Part shown: positions 25,418-34,403 of the stretch, piece by piece | How positions within the stretch are numbered: the first letter of the stretch is position 1 | How the letters are laid out: the number at the start of each line of letters is the position of its first letter | NCBI GenBank assembly: GCA_021463195.1 | Contig: JAJTXZ010000016.1 | Coordinates: 1-64,000, forward strand | Length of the DNA: 64,000 bases | Direction of reading: 5' to 3' | DNA from: Anaerolineae bacterium | Lineage (GTDB): Bacteria > Chloroflexota > Anaerolineae > UBA4142 > SHND01 | Made by a program: the position numbers and the translations under genes | The notes under the pieces: model-generated | What the model saw: only the letters and a program-made list of their open reading frames with translations | The model's database searches: none | Told to the model about the DNA's origin: nothing

Positions 25418-26226
25418 AACCGCGCGCGCTTTTTGACGTTGCCGCGACAGCAGAAGGTAAAATCGCGCTGCGCGCCGCGTTTGCGGCTGGACGCGCGCTC
25501 GCGGAAAAATTTTACGGCGCGCGCCAAGTTCACTCCAAAGGTTTTCGCGATATTGTCACGGACGCGGATTTTGCCGCCGATCGCGCGGCGCGGCGAATTA
25601 TTACACGCGCTTTTCCGACGCACGCGCTTTGGTCCGAAGAAGACCCGACGCCGCCGCAACGCGCGGAATATGTGTGGTTGATGGACCCGCTCGATGGCAC
25701 GACGAATTACGCGCGCCAGATGCCGGTGTTTGCCACTTGTCTGGCGTTGACGCGCCGCAATCAGCCCCTCGTCGGCGTAGTGTACGATCCGCTGCGCGGC
25801 GAATGTTTTTTTGCTGAACGCGGGCGCGGCGCGTTTTTGAACGGCAAACGGTTGCGCGCGAGCAAGACGGCAGCGCTCGAACGCGCGATCGCGGGTTTTG
25901 AATTGGCGCGCGCCCCTCACGCGCGCGCGTTGAGTTTGAAACTTTTGACGCGCTTGGCGGCGCAATGCCGCACTGCGCGCGTCAGCGGCAGCGCGGCGTT
26001 ATCGCTGTGCTATATCGCCGCCGGACGACTCGACGCTTATCTCGCGTTGACCTTGTTTCCGTGGGATGTGGCGGCAGGTATCTTGATTGTACGCGAAGCC
26101 GGCGCGCGGGTGACGCAGCTGGATGGCACGCGCGCCGCGCTGCGTGGCGGCGCGTATCTCGCGAGCGCGCCGCGCGTTTTTTCGGAATTCGCGAGACAGG
26201 CGAAAATAATAATCGGCGAGCAGTGA
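25414..26226 (+). CDS. Inositol monophosphatase family protein
   Basis: 270 residues. Motifs DIVTDADFAADRAA, SEEDP (metal Glu), WLMDPLDGTTNY and PWDVAAGILIVREAGARV are the diagnostic IMPase signatures with all metal-binding acids present. Substrates in this family include inositol-1-phosphate, fructose-1,6-bisphosphate, histidinol-phosphate and pAp, which cannot be told apart here. It is translationally coupled (ATGA overlap) to the sugar-binding lipoprotein, hinting at a sugar-phosphate substrate. Confidence 0.9.
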   Translation: MKPRALFDVAATAEGKIALRAAFAAGRALAEKFYGARQVHSKGFRDIVTDADFAADRAARRIITRAFPTHALWSEEDPTPPQRAEYVWLMDPLDGTTNYARQMPVFATCLALTRRNQPLVGVVYDPLRGECFFAERGRGAFLNGKRLRASKTAALERAIAGFELARAPHARALSLKLLTRLAAQCRTARVSGSAALSLCYIAAGRLDAYLALTLFPWDVAAGILIVREAGARVTQLDGTRAALRGGAYLASAPRVFSEFARQAKIIIGEQ

Positions 26227-26255
26227 ACGTCGTTCGCTGTTTGTTTCTTTAATCC

Positions 26256-27041
26256 GTGACTAACACCGAATCGCGTTTTCTTAAACGCCTGATTATTTTT
26301 CTTGTGTTGGCGGCGCTGTGTCCGTTGGCGGCGTTCGCGTATCGCGTCGCGCTAAATATTGCGCCCGACAGCCTCCCGGGCGCCGCGCCCATTTATACGC
26401 TTGTGCCTGCGGTCGGCGATATGGGTTTTGCGACGCCCGCGCCGACTTCAGTGATTGTGGTCGTGCCAAATGGGTGGAGCGAATACGCGCTGCCCGAGAG
26501 TGGATTCGCCGTTTCCGTTCCGACGACTTGGCAGCGGTTGCCTGTGAAAAATCCGGAACTCGCCGCCGCGTTAGGGAGCGTGCGTCAGAGCAACCCCGAA
26601 TTGGCGCAAACGCTGGGCGAGAATGCGGAGGCGCTGCTGCAAAATGGCGTGAAATTTTGGGCGATTGATTTGAATCCCGAAACGCAGCAATCCGGCTTTG
26701 CGTCGAATGCGACCGTGACGCGTCAAACGCTGCCGAACGCGGTTTCGTTCGATACGTTCGTGGCGCTTAATCTGGCTCAACTTGACGCGCTGACGACGCG
26801 CAATAGCGAAATTACGCACGAGCGCGTTTCGATCGCGGGTCAACCGGCGGAACGCGTGCGTTATTTGCTTGCGCTGAATCGCGAAGATGATTCGCCGATG
26901 TTCGCCGCGATTACACAGTATTTGGTTTTGAATGGGCGTTACGCGTACGTGTTGACGTACGCGACGCGCAGCGATTTGATCGCCAAGTATCGCGATGTGT
27001 TTGAGCAAAGCGCGGCAAGTATGCGTTTTATCGGACAATAA
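26256..27041 (+). CDS. Membrane-anchored PsbP/DcrB-like protein
   Basis: 261 residues from a GTG start. One N-terminal transmembrane segment (10-32; LIIFLVLAALCPLAAFAY) precedes a Pro-rich spacer and a domain opening YALPESGFAVSVPTTWQRLP, the PsbP/DcrB-like start also seen in the protein at 10927. Strands such as ERVRYLLALN and YAYVLTYATRSD follow and the end, QSAASMRFIGQ, corresponds to the family's terminal helix. Probably extracytoplasmic. Role unknown. Confidence 0.65.
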   Translation: MTNTESRFLKRLIIFLVLAALCPLAAFAYRVALNIAPDSLPGAAPIYTLVPAVGDMGFATPAPTSVIVVVPNGWSEYALPESGFAVSVPTTWQRLPVKNPELAAALGSVRQSNPELAQTLGENAEALLQNGVKFWAIDLNPETQQSGFASNATVTRQTLPNAVSFDTFVALNLAQLDALTTRNSEITHERVSIAGQPAERVRYLLALNREDDSPMFAAITQYLVLNGRYAYVLTYATRSDLIAKYRDVFEQSAASMRFIGQ

Positions 27042-27094
27042 TTATGCTGGCGGATCGCAGACATTTTTTGCTTGCGGTTCGCTGTTTTGCAGAG

Positions 27095-28003
27095 ATGAAA
27101 GTAACGACGATGCGCGATGCCATTCGCGAATTGGTGCGCGATGGCGATATGGTGGCGCTGGAAGGTTTTACGCAGCTGATCTGTTTTGCGGCGGGCCATG
27201 AGATTATTCGCCAGCGGAAAAAAGATTTGACGCTGTGTCGGCTGACGCCTGATTTGGTGTATGACCAGATGATCGCGGCGGGCGTGTGCCGGAAATTGGT
27301 TTTTAGTTACGCGGGCAATCCTGGCGTCGGCAGTTTGCAAGCGTTTCGTCGCGCGGTGGAAAAGGGCGAACCGCGTTCGCTTGAACTGGAAGAATATTCG
27401 CATTTTGGCATGGTCGGGCGTTATATCGCGGGCGCGGCGCGTTTGCCGTTTTATCCCGTCAACAGTTATCTGGGCGGCGATTTGCCGCGCGTGAATCCGC
27501 GCATTCGACAAATTCAATCGCCTTATGGCGACGAAAAAATTTACGTGGTTCCGCCATTAAATCCTGATGTGGCAATCTTGCACGCGCAGCGCGCGGATAA
27601 AAATGGCAATACGCAAATTTGGGGTTTGACCGGCGCGCAAAAAGAGGTCGCGTTCGCGTCGCGGCGCGTCATCGTCGTCGTCGAGGAATTGGTGGCGGAG
27701 AGCGTCATTCGCGCGGACCCGAATCGCACGCTCATTCCCGGTTTGATTGTGGACGCAGTGGTAGTCGAACCGTTCGGCGCGCATCCGAGTTACGCGCAGG
27801 GCTATTATGATCGCGATAACGCGTTTTATGTGGAATGGGATACGATTGCGCGCGAGACGGCGGGGTTGAACGCGTGGCTCGACGAATGGGTGTATGGCGT
27901 CAATGACCGCGCGGAATATGTCGCCAAGTGGGGCGAGAAATTGAACGCGCTCAAACCGGGCGACGCGTTCGCGGAACCGGTTAATTATGGAGAGTATAAA
28001 TAA
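27095..28003 (+). CDS. CoA-transferase subunit A (glutaconate/3-oxoacid type)
   Basis: About 302 residues from the ATG at 27095 (MKVTTMRDAIRELVRDGD), after a GCAGAG site; an upstream ATG at 27044 adds a non-homologous stretch. DGDMVALEGFTQ, FSYAGNPGVGS and YFPVNSYLGGD-like motifs match GctA/family I alpha subunits. The A and B subunits form an enzyme moving CoA between carboxylic acids. TAATG overlap with subunit B shows coupling. Substrate not predictable; some relatives (IpdA) act as hydrolases in sterol ring breakdown. Confidence 0.85.
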   Translation: MKVTTMRDAIRELVRDGDMVALEGFTQLICFAAGHEIIRQRKKDLTLCRLTPDLVYDQMIAAGVCRKLVFSYAGNPGVGSLQAFRRAVEKGEPRSLELEEYSHFGMVGRYIAGAARLPFYPVNSYLGGDLPRVNPRIRQIQSPYGDEKIYVVPPLNPDVAILHAQRADKNGNTQIWGLTGAQKEVAFASRRVIVVVEELVAESVIRADPNRTLIPGLIVDAVVVEPFGAHPSYAQGYYDRDNAFYVEWDTIARETAGLNAWLDEWVYGVNDRAEYVAKWGEKLNALKPGDAFAEPVNYGEYK

Positions 28004-28764
28004 TGGAGTACTCTCAAAATGAACTCATGATTTCCGCCGCGGCGCGCGAATTGCGCGGCGCGCGCGTGGCTTTTGTCGGCGTCGGTTTGCCAAATATTGT
28101 GTGTAATCTTGGGCAGCGCTTGCACGCGCCCGCTTTGGAATTGGTGTACGAGGCGGGCGTGTTTGGCGCGCGGCCCGCGCGTTTGCCGCTCTCGATTGGC
28201 GACCCAACGATTGTGACGGGCGCGGCGAGCGTGATGGGGATGCCCGATTTATTTCAATATTATTTGCAGCGCGGCTTGATTGATGTTGGATTTCTCGGCG
28301 CGGCGCAGATTGATAAATTCGGCAATATCAACACGACCGTCATTGGCGCGTATGCCAAACCCAAGACGCGCTTGCCCGGTTCCGGCGGCGCGGCGGAAAT
28401 CGCGGTGTTGTGCGGAAAAATTTTGGTGATTACGCGTTTGAACAAACGCGCGTTTGTGCCGCGCGTGGATTTCATTACGTCGCCCGGCTATTTGGAGGGC
28501 GGCGCCGCCCGTGAAAAATTAAAGGCACGCGGTCGCGGGCCCGAAGCGGTGATTACAGATTTGTGCGTTTTGCGTTTCGCCGCGGATACGCGCGAAATGA
28601 TGGTGACAAGTTTGCATCCGAACGTGACGCGCGCTCAAGTTCAGGCGAATATTGGCTGGCAAATTCGTTTTGCGGACGCGCTTGAAACGACGGAACCGCC
28701 GAGCGCGGAAGAATTGCGACTGATACGCGAGGAATTGGACCCGCAGCGCTTGTATTCGCGCTAA
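28003..28764 (+). CDS. CoA-transferase subunit B
   Basis: 253 residues. FVGVGLPNIVCNLG, ELVYEAGVFG with Glu50 at the position of the catalytic glutamate, PLSIGDPTIVTGA, DVGFLGAAQIDKFGNINTTVIG and GSGGAAEIAV define the family I beta subunit. It forms the enzyme with the preceding gene. 17 bases separate it from the N-acetyltransferase gene. If Glu50 is used, this is a true transferase rather than a hydrolase; that is an inference from alignment by eye. Confidence 0.88.
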   Translation: MEYSQNELMISAAARELRGARVAFVGVGLPNIVCNLGQRLHAPALELVYEAGVFGARPARLPLSIGDPTIVTGAASVMGMPDLFQYYLQRGLIDVGFLGAAQIDKFGNINTTVIGAYAKPKTRLPGSGGAAEIAVLCGKILVITRLNKRAFVPRVDFITSPGYLEGGAAREKLKARGRGPEAVITDLCVLRFAADTREMMVTSLHPNVTRAQVQANIGWQIRFADALETTEPPSAEELRLIREELDPQRLYSR

Positions 28765-28781
28765 AGAAAAATCCGAACGCA

Positions 28782-29540
28782 ATGACTGATTTAGAGCTGG
28801 CGCGATATTTGGAGCGCATCCATTACACAGGCGCGCTGACGCCGACCAAAGAAACGCTGTTTGATTTGCAGCTCGCGCATTTGCTCGCCGTGCCGTTCGA
28901 GAATCTGAGCATTCATGCGGGCGAGACGATTCAACTATGCGAGGATTGGTTGTTTGACAAAATTGTTGCGCGGCGGCGCGGCGGTTTTTGTTATGAGCTA
29001 AATGGTTTGTTCGCGCAGCTCTTGCGTCAACTGGGCTTCAAGGTCACAATGTTGTCGGGGCATACGATTCGCGGCGATGGCTCGTTTGGCGCCGAATTCG
29101 ATCATTTGGTTTTGATGGTCGAACTGGCGGAACGATGGTTGGTGGAAGTTGGATTCGGCGATTCTGCTCGTCAGCCCTTGTTGATTGACAGCCGGCAAGA
29201 GAGCGCGCAATATGAATTCACGTATCGCATCGTTCAAGCTGGCGAGAGGTTGATTCTGATGCGGCGCGCCGAGGGCGGCGAATGGACGACGCAATATCGT
29301 TTTACGCTCGCGCCGCACGAATTGACCGAATATCAAGAGATGTGTCAGTATCATCAAACTTCGCCGCAATCATCTTTTACGCAGCGACAGATTTGCACGG
29401 TGGCGCGGCGAGACGGTCGGGTGACGCTCAGCGGAATGCGTCGGATTGAAACGATAGACGGCAAGCGCGCAGAACGGCTCTTGGCAAACGCGCAAGAATA
29501 TGCCGCGGCGCTGGCGCAAGATTTTGGAATTGTCATGTGA
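28782..29540 (+). CDS. Arylamine N-acetyltransferase family protein
   Basis: 252 residues. The Cys-His-Asp triad is present: Cys70 in RRGGFCYELN, His108 in FDHLVL and Asp127 in VGFGD. The N-terminal VPFENLSIH motif is also typical. NAT enzymes transfer acetyl (or larger acyl) groups from CoA to amines or hydrazines in the cytoplasm. Its position after a CoA-transferase is compatible with an acyl-CoA-linked role, but this is only contextual. Confidence 0.92.
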   Translation: MTDLELARYLERIHYTGALTPTKETLFDLQLAHLLAVPFENLSIHAGETIQLCEDWLFDKIVARRRGGFCYELNGLFAQLLRQLGFKVTMLSGHTIRGDGSFGAEFDHLVLMVELAERWLVEVGFGDSARQPLLIDSRQESAQYEFTYRIVQAGERLILMRRAEGGEWTTQYRFTLAPHELTEYQEMCQYHQTSPQSSFTQRQICTVARRDGRVTLSGMRRIETIDGKRAERLLANAQEYAAALAQDFGIVM

Positions 29541-29555
29541 CAAACTGGAGGCGCT

Positions 29556-30707
29556 TTGCTTTTTATACGCGAACAACTCGAAGATAAAGAAGCTCTTACG
29601 CTCGCGCCCTATGGCATGCAGAGTCGCGCGACGCGTGGGCGCGTGTATCCTGACCCCGAACACGAATATCGCACCGCGTTCCAACGCGACCGCGATCGGA
29701 TTTTGCACACTACCGCGTTTCGGCGACTCGAATATAAAACGCAAGTGTTTGTTGTCACCGAAGGCGATTACTATCGCACGCGTTTGACGCACACGGTCGA
29801 GGTCGCGCAAATCGGGCGCACGCTGGCGCGCGCGCTCGGCGCGAATCAAGATTTAACCGAAGCGATTTGTTTGGTGCATGACATTGGGCATACGCCCTTT
29901 GGGCATTCGGGCGAATATACGATGCGGCGTTTGATGGCGGATTTTGGCGGCTTTAATCATCAGCAGCAATCGCTGCGCGTGGTGGATGAATTGGAAGAGC
30001 GTTTTCCAGAACATCGTGGCTTGAATCTCACGTACGAGGTGCGCGAAGGTATCGCCAAGCATGAGACGGCGTACGATGAAATTGGGTTTGGCGATTTTGA
30101 TTTTTCCGAAGAGCCGACGTTAGAATCGCAACTCGCGAGCGCGGCGGATGAAATCGCGTACAATACCGCCGACTTGGACGATGGTTTGCGCGCGGGTTTG
30201 CTCGACCCTTACGATTTGAACGAGTTGGAGTTTTGGCGCGAGTGGAGTTCCGCGCAGCTGGAAAGCAATGCGCGCTTTGGCGAGATGATTCGCCATAAAT
30301 TTATTCGTTGGTTGGTGAATGAATTTGTGACTGATTTTGTGAATACGACCAATGCGCGCTTGACGGAATATCATATTGCTTCGGTGGCGCAAGTGCGGAC
30401 ATTTGGTTCGCCGCTGGCGGAATTTTCGGAAGCGTTCGCGCAGCACGTCAAACCATTGCAAGAATATTTGCTGACGAAATTTTATCGGCATTATCGCGTA
30501 ATGCGGATGGCGAGCAAAGCGGAACAGGTGATTGAAAAATTATTTCACGCGTATTTGAACGACCCGCGGCTCTTGCCGCCGAAAACGCAGCTGCGTTTGG
30601 AAAGGGAAATTCCCGCGCGGGTGGTGTGCGATTATATCGCGGGGATGACGGATCGTTACGCGTTGGATGAATATGCGCGCTTGTTTGATCCGCGAACAAG
30701 AGTCTAA
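29556..30707 (+). CDS. dGTPase-like HD-domain dNTP triphosphohydrolase
   Basis: 383 residues from a TTG at 29556, preceded closely by GGAGG (29547-29551). HD-domain residues: His79 (RLTHTVEV), His108-Asp109 (LVHDIGHTPFGHSGE) and the later Asp in ADEIAYNTADLDDG. FQRDRDRILHTTAFRRLEYKTQVF is a strong signature of the deoxyguanosinetriphosphate triphosphohydrolase-like family (short type). It removes triphosphate from dNTPs and can limit dNTP pools, sometimes as antiviral defence. It is the last gene before a strong terminator. Confidence 0.92.
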   Translation: MLFIREQLEDKEALTLAPYGMQSRATRGRVYPDPEHEYRTAFQRDRDRILHTTAFRRLEYKTQVFVVTEGDYYRTRLTHTVEVAQIGRTLARALGANQDLTEAICLVHDIGHTPFGHSGEYTMRRLMADFGGFNHQQQSLRVVDELEERFPEHRGLNLTYEVREGIAKHETAYDEIGFGDFDFSEEPTLESQLASAADEIAYNTADLDDGLRAGLLDPYDLNELEFWREWSSAQLESNARFGEMIRHKFIRWLVNEFVTDFVNTTNARLTEYHIASVAQVRTFGSPLAEFSEAFAQHVKPLQEYLLTKFYRHYRVMRMASKAEQVIEKLFHAYLNDPRLLPPKTQLRLEREIPARVVCDYIAGMTDRYALDEYARLFDPRTRV

Positions 30708-30730
30708 CGCTTTGCGTAGAGAAACTGAAA

Positions 30731-30769
30731 ACGGGTTTCCGCTCGTCAGAGCGGAAACCCGTTTTTTTT
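30731..30769 (+). terminator. Strong intrinsic terminator
   Basis: Perfect 14-bp stem ACGGGTTTCCGCTC / GAGCGGAAACCCGT, loop GTCA, then eight T. It ends the 24.0-30.7 kb transcription unit and separates it from the convergent gene at 30802. Confidence 0.95.
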
Positions 30770-30801
30770 GGTAATGCAATGCGCGCGGCGCTTGGGCGGC
30801 G

Positions 30802-31890
30802 TTATTTCTGACTGGGCACCATTTCGACAATCAGTTTTTGGAAATGGCTGTTGGGCGGCAAACCGGGCGTGCTGGCGTACACCAAATCCACAATTTCGCA
30901 ATCCACCACCAGCGTCGCGGTTTCGAGGCGGACGGTCTTGCCTTTTTCCGCCAACACCAATTCGCCTTTGGTGGCGAGGCGTTGACGCGTCGCTTGGTTA
31001 TTGTACGCGGCGTCGCTCATTAAAATTTGGGTGACGGTGCGGACATCGGTTTTGTCAAAAAGCCAGATATCGAACGCGGTCACTTTGTCGGGTTTGCCTT
31101 CGCCGACGGTTTCAGAGCTGCCCATGCCGGTCTCGCCTAGAAAATCGCCGCGATTCGTTTCGAGCGTGAACGAAGTGTCGTAATTATCTTCGCCGAATTT
31201 ATAGGTTGCGGCAAAGGTCCCGAGCGATTTGGCGAGGGAGGACGTTGCTGGTCGTGATGCGGCGGGGGCGGCAGCGGTAACGGGCGCCACAGCCAACGCG
31301 GGCGCTTGGCCTGGTTGATCGGTCAATTCACTGGGCGAAACCACAGACGCGGACGCGGCGGATTTTGGTTCAGCCGCGTTTTGGCGATTGCGTATACGCA
31401 TATAGAGGAACAAGACCGCGGCGGCTAGCAGCAGTACGCCTGCCAGGGCGATCAAGATTATTCCCCAATCGTTGGAAGCTCCGCCGGTTGATTTCGGCGG
31501 CGCGGGCGTCGCGCCCGGTTGCGCGGGGGAGCTGGGAAGCGGCATACCGAGCGCTTGCGCAAACGAACTAATGCGCTTTGCGCCGTTGGCATCATCTTTG
31601 GTATTGCGCTTGGCGAACTCGGCGGTCAAACTTGCGCTGATTTCTTGAGCAGTCAAACCGCGCAATCTTTCTTGCGCCAAAGTGGCATTCTGATTTGCCG
31701 CAAAAGCGTCGGCGATGGCAATAATATATTGTTCTTTGGCGGGCGAGTTGAGGTCCCAAATGTCCGCGTTGGTGAATTGGACCGGAAAGAGCATCCAACC
31801 CAACAAGAACCAGCCGATGAGCAGACCCACGACGAGTCCGCCAACGCCAAGCAGAATTGGATTGGAAAGCAAACTGGAACTATTTTTCAT
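30802..31890 (-). CDS. Two-TM membrane protein with C-terminal beta-rich domain, unknown function
   Basis: About 362 residues from the ATG at 31890 (MKNSSSLLSNPILLGVGG), placed by GGAGG. Segment 1 (12-35) is a transmembrane helix. An extracytoplasmic helical part follows (AKEQYIIAIADAFAAN, LRGLTAQEISASL). Segment 2 (about 142-162) leads to an Ala/Pro-rich linker and a C-terminal cytosolic domain (~225-362; ATYKFGEDNYDTSFTLET, AFDIWLFDKTDVRTV). Similar hypothetical proteins occur in Chloroflexota, judging from remembered architecture. Function not known. Confidence 0.65.
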   Translation of the reverse strand: MKNSSSLLSNPILLGVGGLVVGLLIGWFLLGWMLFPVQFTNADIWDLNSPAKEQYIIAIADAFAANQNATLAQERLRGLTAQEISASLTAEFAKRNTKDDANGAKRISSFAQALGMPLPSSPAQPGATPAPPKSTGGASNDWGIILIALAGVLLLAAAVLFLYMRIRNRQNAAEPKSAASASVVSPSELTDQPGQAPALAVAPVTAAAPAASRPATSSLAKSLGTFAATYKFGEDNYDTSFTLETNRGDFLGETGMGSSETVGEGKPDKVTAFDIWLFDKTDVRTVTQILMSDAAYNNQATRQRLATKGELVLAEKGKTVRLETATLVVDCEIVDLVYASTPGLPPNSHFQKLIVEMVPSQK

Positions 31891-32071
31891 TGCGCCTCCG
31901 CAAGGGCGTCCGGATATGATTGGCTTGACCGTCATCAGGCGTCATCGGGTGGGAGCCGATGTGTGGGTACGCGCTGCGTTTGGGCCGCCGACAGTCAACA
32001 CTGTATTTGTTCCATGAACCGGCAGAATTGTCTCGATTCTAACACAAGACGCGCGGGAATTCAAATAAAAT

Positions 32072-32170
32072 TTTCTGATGATTATCCACATCTCGAAAAC
32101 GCGGCGAATTTCCAGACCCCAAGGGTTTTCGAAAACCCTTGGGGTCTGGAAATTCAGGTAATCACCAGAA
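32072..32170. mobile_element. 99-bp fold-back (MITE-like) element, copy B
   Basis: Reverse-complement orientation relative to copy A (11911-12009). Ends are TTCTGATGATTATCC and GGTAATCACCAGAA; the centre is the TTTCCAGACCCC...GGGTTTTCGAAAACCC palindrome. Its right end overlaps the 3' end of the CHAT-like gene and provides that gene's last codons (TTC TGG TGA). Confidence 0.75.
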
Positions 32171-33241
32171 CTTTTCTTTGACGTCGGGCGTCATAGCTTG
32201 CGCCGAAATATATTCTGCATCGAATTTGTCCGCGTCCGGGCGGGGCTGGTCGTCAGGCAACGCGGAATACAACACGGGCGCGCCCCATTCCCAAATGCCA
32301 CCTTGTTCCGCGATGGCGCGACGTCCTTCGCTAACTGCCAGGTCCAGACCCATTTGTTTAGACAGCGCGCGATAGAATGATTGAAAAAACGCTTTGCGCA
32401 AGCTAGCGTCCAAAGGAAATTGAAATGTGACGGCTGACGCGATTATTTGCCGTTCGACCAGTTCCGCCGCTACGGCGGATGCCGCATATGAATCGGATGT
32501 CGCGCGCGTGCCGCCATCAATTACGCCAAGTAGAATAGCGGCGCTCGGGTCGAGCCAGCGCGCGATTTTCGCGGGAGTAAGCCATTGTTCGGGTTGTCGG
32601 TTGCTCAGGCGCAGCGCATAGCTGCCGCTTGCGGGGTCGCGTCCGCCCGTCGTTTGAACGTGCCAGATTTGGACGTGTGTGAGCGCCGTCGCGTCGTTTT
32701 CGAGCGTGGCGAGTGCGAGTCGCCGCGTCGTGATTCCGTTTTTTTCCGCCAGACGCATCAAAAAATCAACGTCCGGAGTCGCATCGTCCGCGGCGCTCGT
32801 GTAATAAATGACAAGGTCTGACCAGTCAAACGGTTTGCGCGGCGGAGCTGCATTGAAATGGCGCGTCAGCGCAAGGCGTCCTTCCAGGCAAAGAAATTCG
32901 CCGACATCGGGATTGTATAAATATTCCCAAGGGAGTTGCATCAGCGTGGAATCTATCGCCAATTTTAGCCGCAGCGCGAGGCCTTGCCGTTCGGCAAAAC
33001 GCTGCGTGGCTTGAAACGCTTGACAAATTTCCGGCGAGAACAAACGCCGATATAGTAACGCGCCAATCTGGCGCATTTCGCGCGGGGCGAGTCCGTTACG
33101 CCAGGTATGGATGCGCTCGTCGCCGAATGGAGAAACGAATTGCGCCGATACGCGTCCGTTCGTCGGGCTGTGCGTAATGACGCGATAGCGTTCTGAATTC
33201 GCCAGTGGTTGTAACGCGATAATTAAATCTTGATATGCCAT
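32162..33241 (-). CDS. CHAT-domain-like protein, probably catalytically inactive
   Basis: 359 residues. RLKLAIDSTLMQLPWEYLYNP (91-111), the 'IWHVQTT' strand at 192-198 and a C-terminal LVERQIIASAVTFQFPLD...FFQSFYRALSKQMGLDLAVSEGRRAI...WEWGAPVLY follow the CHAT (caspase-like) order. His194 occupies the first His of the usual HFxGHG, but the catalytic second His is Thr, and the Cys motif (NACxS) is replaced by LLGVIDGGT (238-245). It thus seems a pseudo-peptidase or a distant relative. The last residues FW and the stop come from the 99-bp repeat element, so the original C terminus may be altered. It has its own promoter. Confidence 0.65.
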   Translation of the reverse strand: MAYQDLIIALQPLANSERYRVITHSPTNGRVSAQFVSPFGDERIHTWRNGLAPREMRQIGALLYRRLFSPEICQAFQATQRFAERQGLALRLKLAIDSTLMQLPWEYLYNPDVGEFLCLEGRLALTRHFNAAPPRKPFDWSDLVIYYTSAADDATPDVDFLMRLAEKNGITTRRLALATLENDATALTHVQIWHVQTTGGRDPASGSYALRLSNRQPEQWLTPAKIARWLDPSAAILLGVIDGGTRATSDSYAASAVAAELVERQIIASAVTFQFPLDASLRKAFFQSFYRALSKQMGLDLAVSEGRRAIAEQGGIWEWGAPVLYSALPDDQPRPDADKFDAEYISAQAMTPDVKEKFW

Positions 33242-33272
33242 GCCGTTTCATCGCCTTGATTCGCAAGGGATA

Positions 33273-33301
33273 ATTATAGCATGACTGTAATCAAACTGTA
33301 A
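33273..33301 (-). promoter_or_regulatory. Promoter of the CHAT-like gene
   Basis: On the minus strand TTACAG, 17 bases, then an extended TGCTATAAT (-10 at 33278-33273), ending 31 bases before the ATG. Confidence 0.7.
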
Positions 33302-33485
33302 TGCGGATATTTTGGCATGTTGGCGCTCCGCGCTTTCTCGGAGCATATTTGAATATCAAGTTTGTCAGTTCGTTTTCGAGTGTTCGTTTGCTTGAAAATT
33401 CACAAAACGAATTTGGATTCCGAAAATTCAAATGTTCTCGCAGGTGGTGACGACGCGTTTGTGGTCAAGTTGGTCAGATTCCGTC

Positions 33486-34403
33486 TCATTCTGCCATAGT
33501 TAATTGCAACGTTTTGTTTTCGGAAATTGGATACCCAAGAACTTGATGGCTAGGTTTGACTATCAACACTTCTTCCATCTCATTCCTCAAATCTTCGGTC
33601 GAGCCAACATGATAAAAATGTTTAATGGTGCGTTGAACGTCATTCCCCCATTGAGCATCAACATACGCGTTCACGCGATATTTGTTTTGTTTCCACATCG
33701 AGAGGGCATAGCCCGCTTGAAGTGAATGAGCAACGTGGGCTAAATCAATCGAGTCTTGTTCGCTCCACGCATCGAAATAATCCGCGTGTCGCGCGATATA
33801 GGGTGGGTCAAGATACGCAAAATCAGCGCGGTCAACATCACGCAAACATTCGCGCCAATCGCCAACTCGAAATTCCCATTTCTTGTTGTGCATTACGCGC
33901 GTAACATCCGCGACTTGATTCGCGATTTTCGTGACAAGCGCTTTGCGAAAGCGGTCAGGTTTGCGGCAAAAGGGCGTATTGAATTGCCCTTTGCGATTGA
34001 ACCGCATCACGCCGTTGAAACAAGAACGATTTAGAAATAAAAAATCAAGCGGGTCGCTTGAACGATTAAAGCGTTCACGAATGAAATAGTAATGTTCTTC
34101 ACCCTTGGCGAGTAATTCTCCGCCCTCATGTGTGAGGTGTTCGCTCACCCGACGCGGCGTAATTTTGCCTTGATGAATTTGTTGGTAGAGCGTGATGATG
34201 TGCGGATTACTGTCATTCAATAAGGCGCGCTCCGGTTGCACATTAAACGCGACAACGCCCGAACCAAGAAATGGTTCAATCCAACGCCCACAGCCATCCC
34301 AACAAATGTTCGCTGCGATGAACGGCACGAGTTTGGTTTTGATCCCTTGACATTTGATTGGCGGGACAATGATGTGAGGGATTTCTCGCGGAAGTAGATT
34401 CAT
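33486..34403 (-). CDS. D12-class DNA N6-adenine methyltransferase (M.EcoRV/Dam-like)
   Basis: 305 residues. The SAM-binding motif I is EPFLGSG (about 43-49) and catalytic motif IV is YLDPPY, in the motif order of alpha-class (D12) adenine methyltransferases. The opening PPIKCQGIKTKLVPFI and FLFLNRSCFNGVMRFNRKGQFNTPF region resemble Dam, M.DpnII and M.EcoRV. It overlaps the upstream EcoRV-like endonuclease by four bases (ATGA), so it is the likely protecting enzyme, predicted to methylate adenine within the endonuclease site. Specificity is inferred from context. Confidence 0.9.
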   Translation of the reverse strand: MNLLPREIPHIIVPPIKCQGIKTKLVPFIAANICWDGCGRWIEPFLGSGVVAFNVQPERALLNDSNPHIITLYQQIHQGKITPRRVSEHLTHEGGELLAKGEEHYYFIRERFNRSSDPLDFLFLNRSCFNGVMRFNRKGQFNTPFCRKPDRFRKALVTKIANQVADVTRVMHNKKWEFRVGDWRECLRDVDRADFAYLDPPYIARHADYFDAWSEQDSIDLAHVAHSLQAGYALSMWKQNKYRVNAYVDAQWGNDVQRTIKHFYHVGSTEDLRNEMEEVLIVKPSHQVLGYPISENKTLQLTMAE

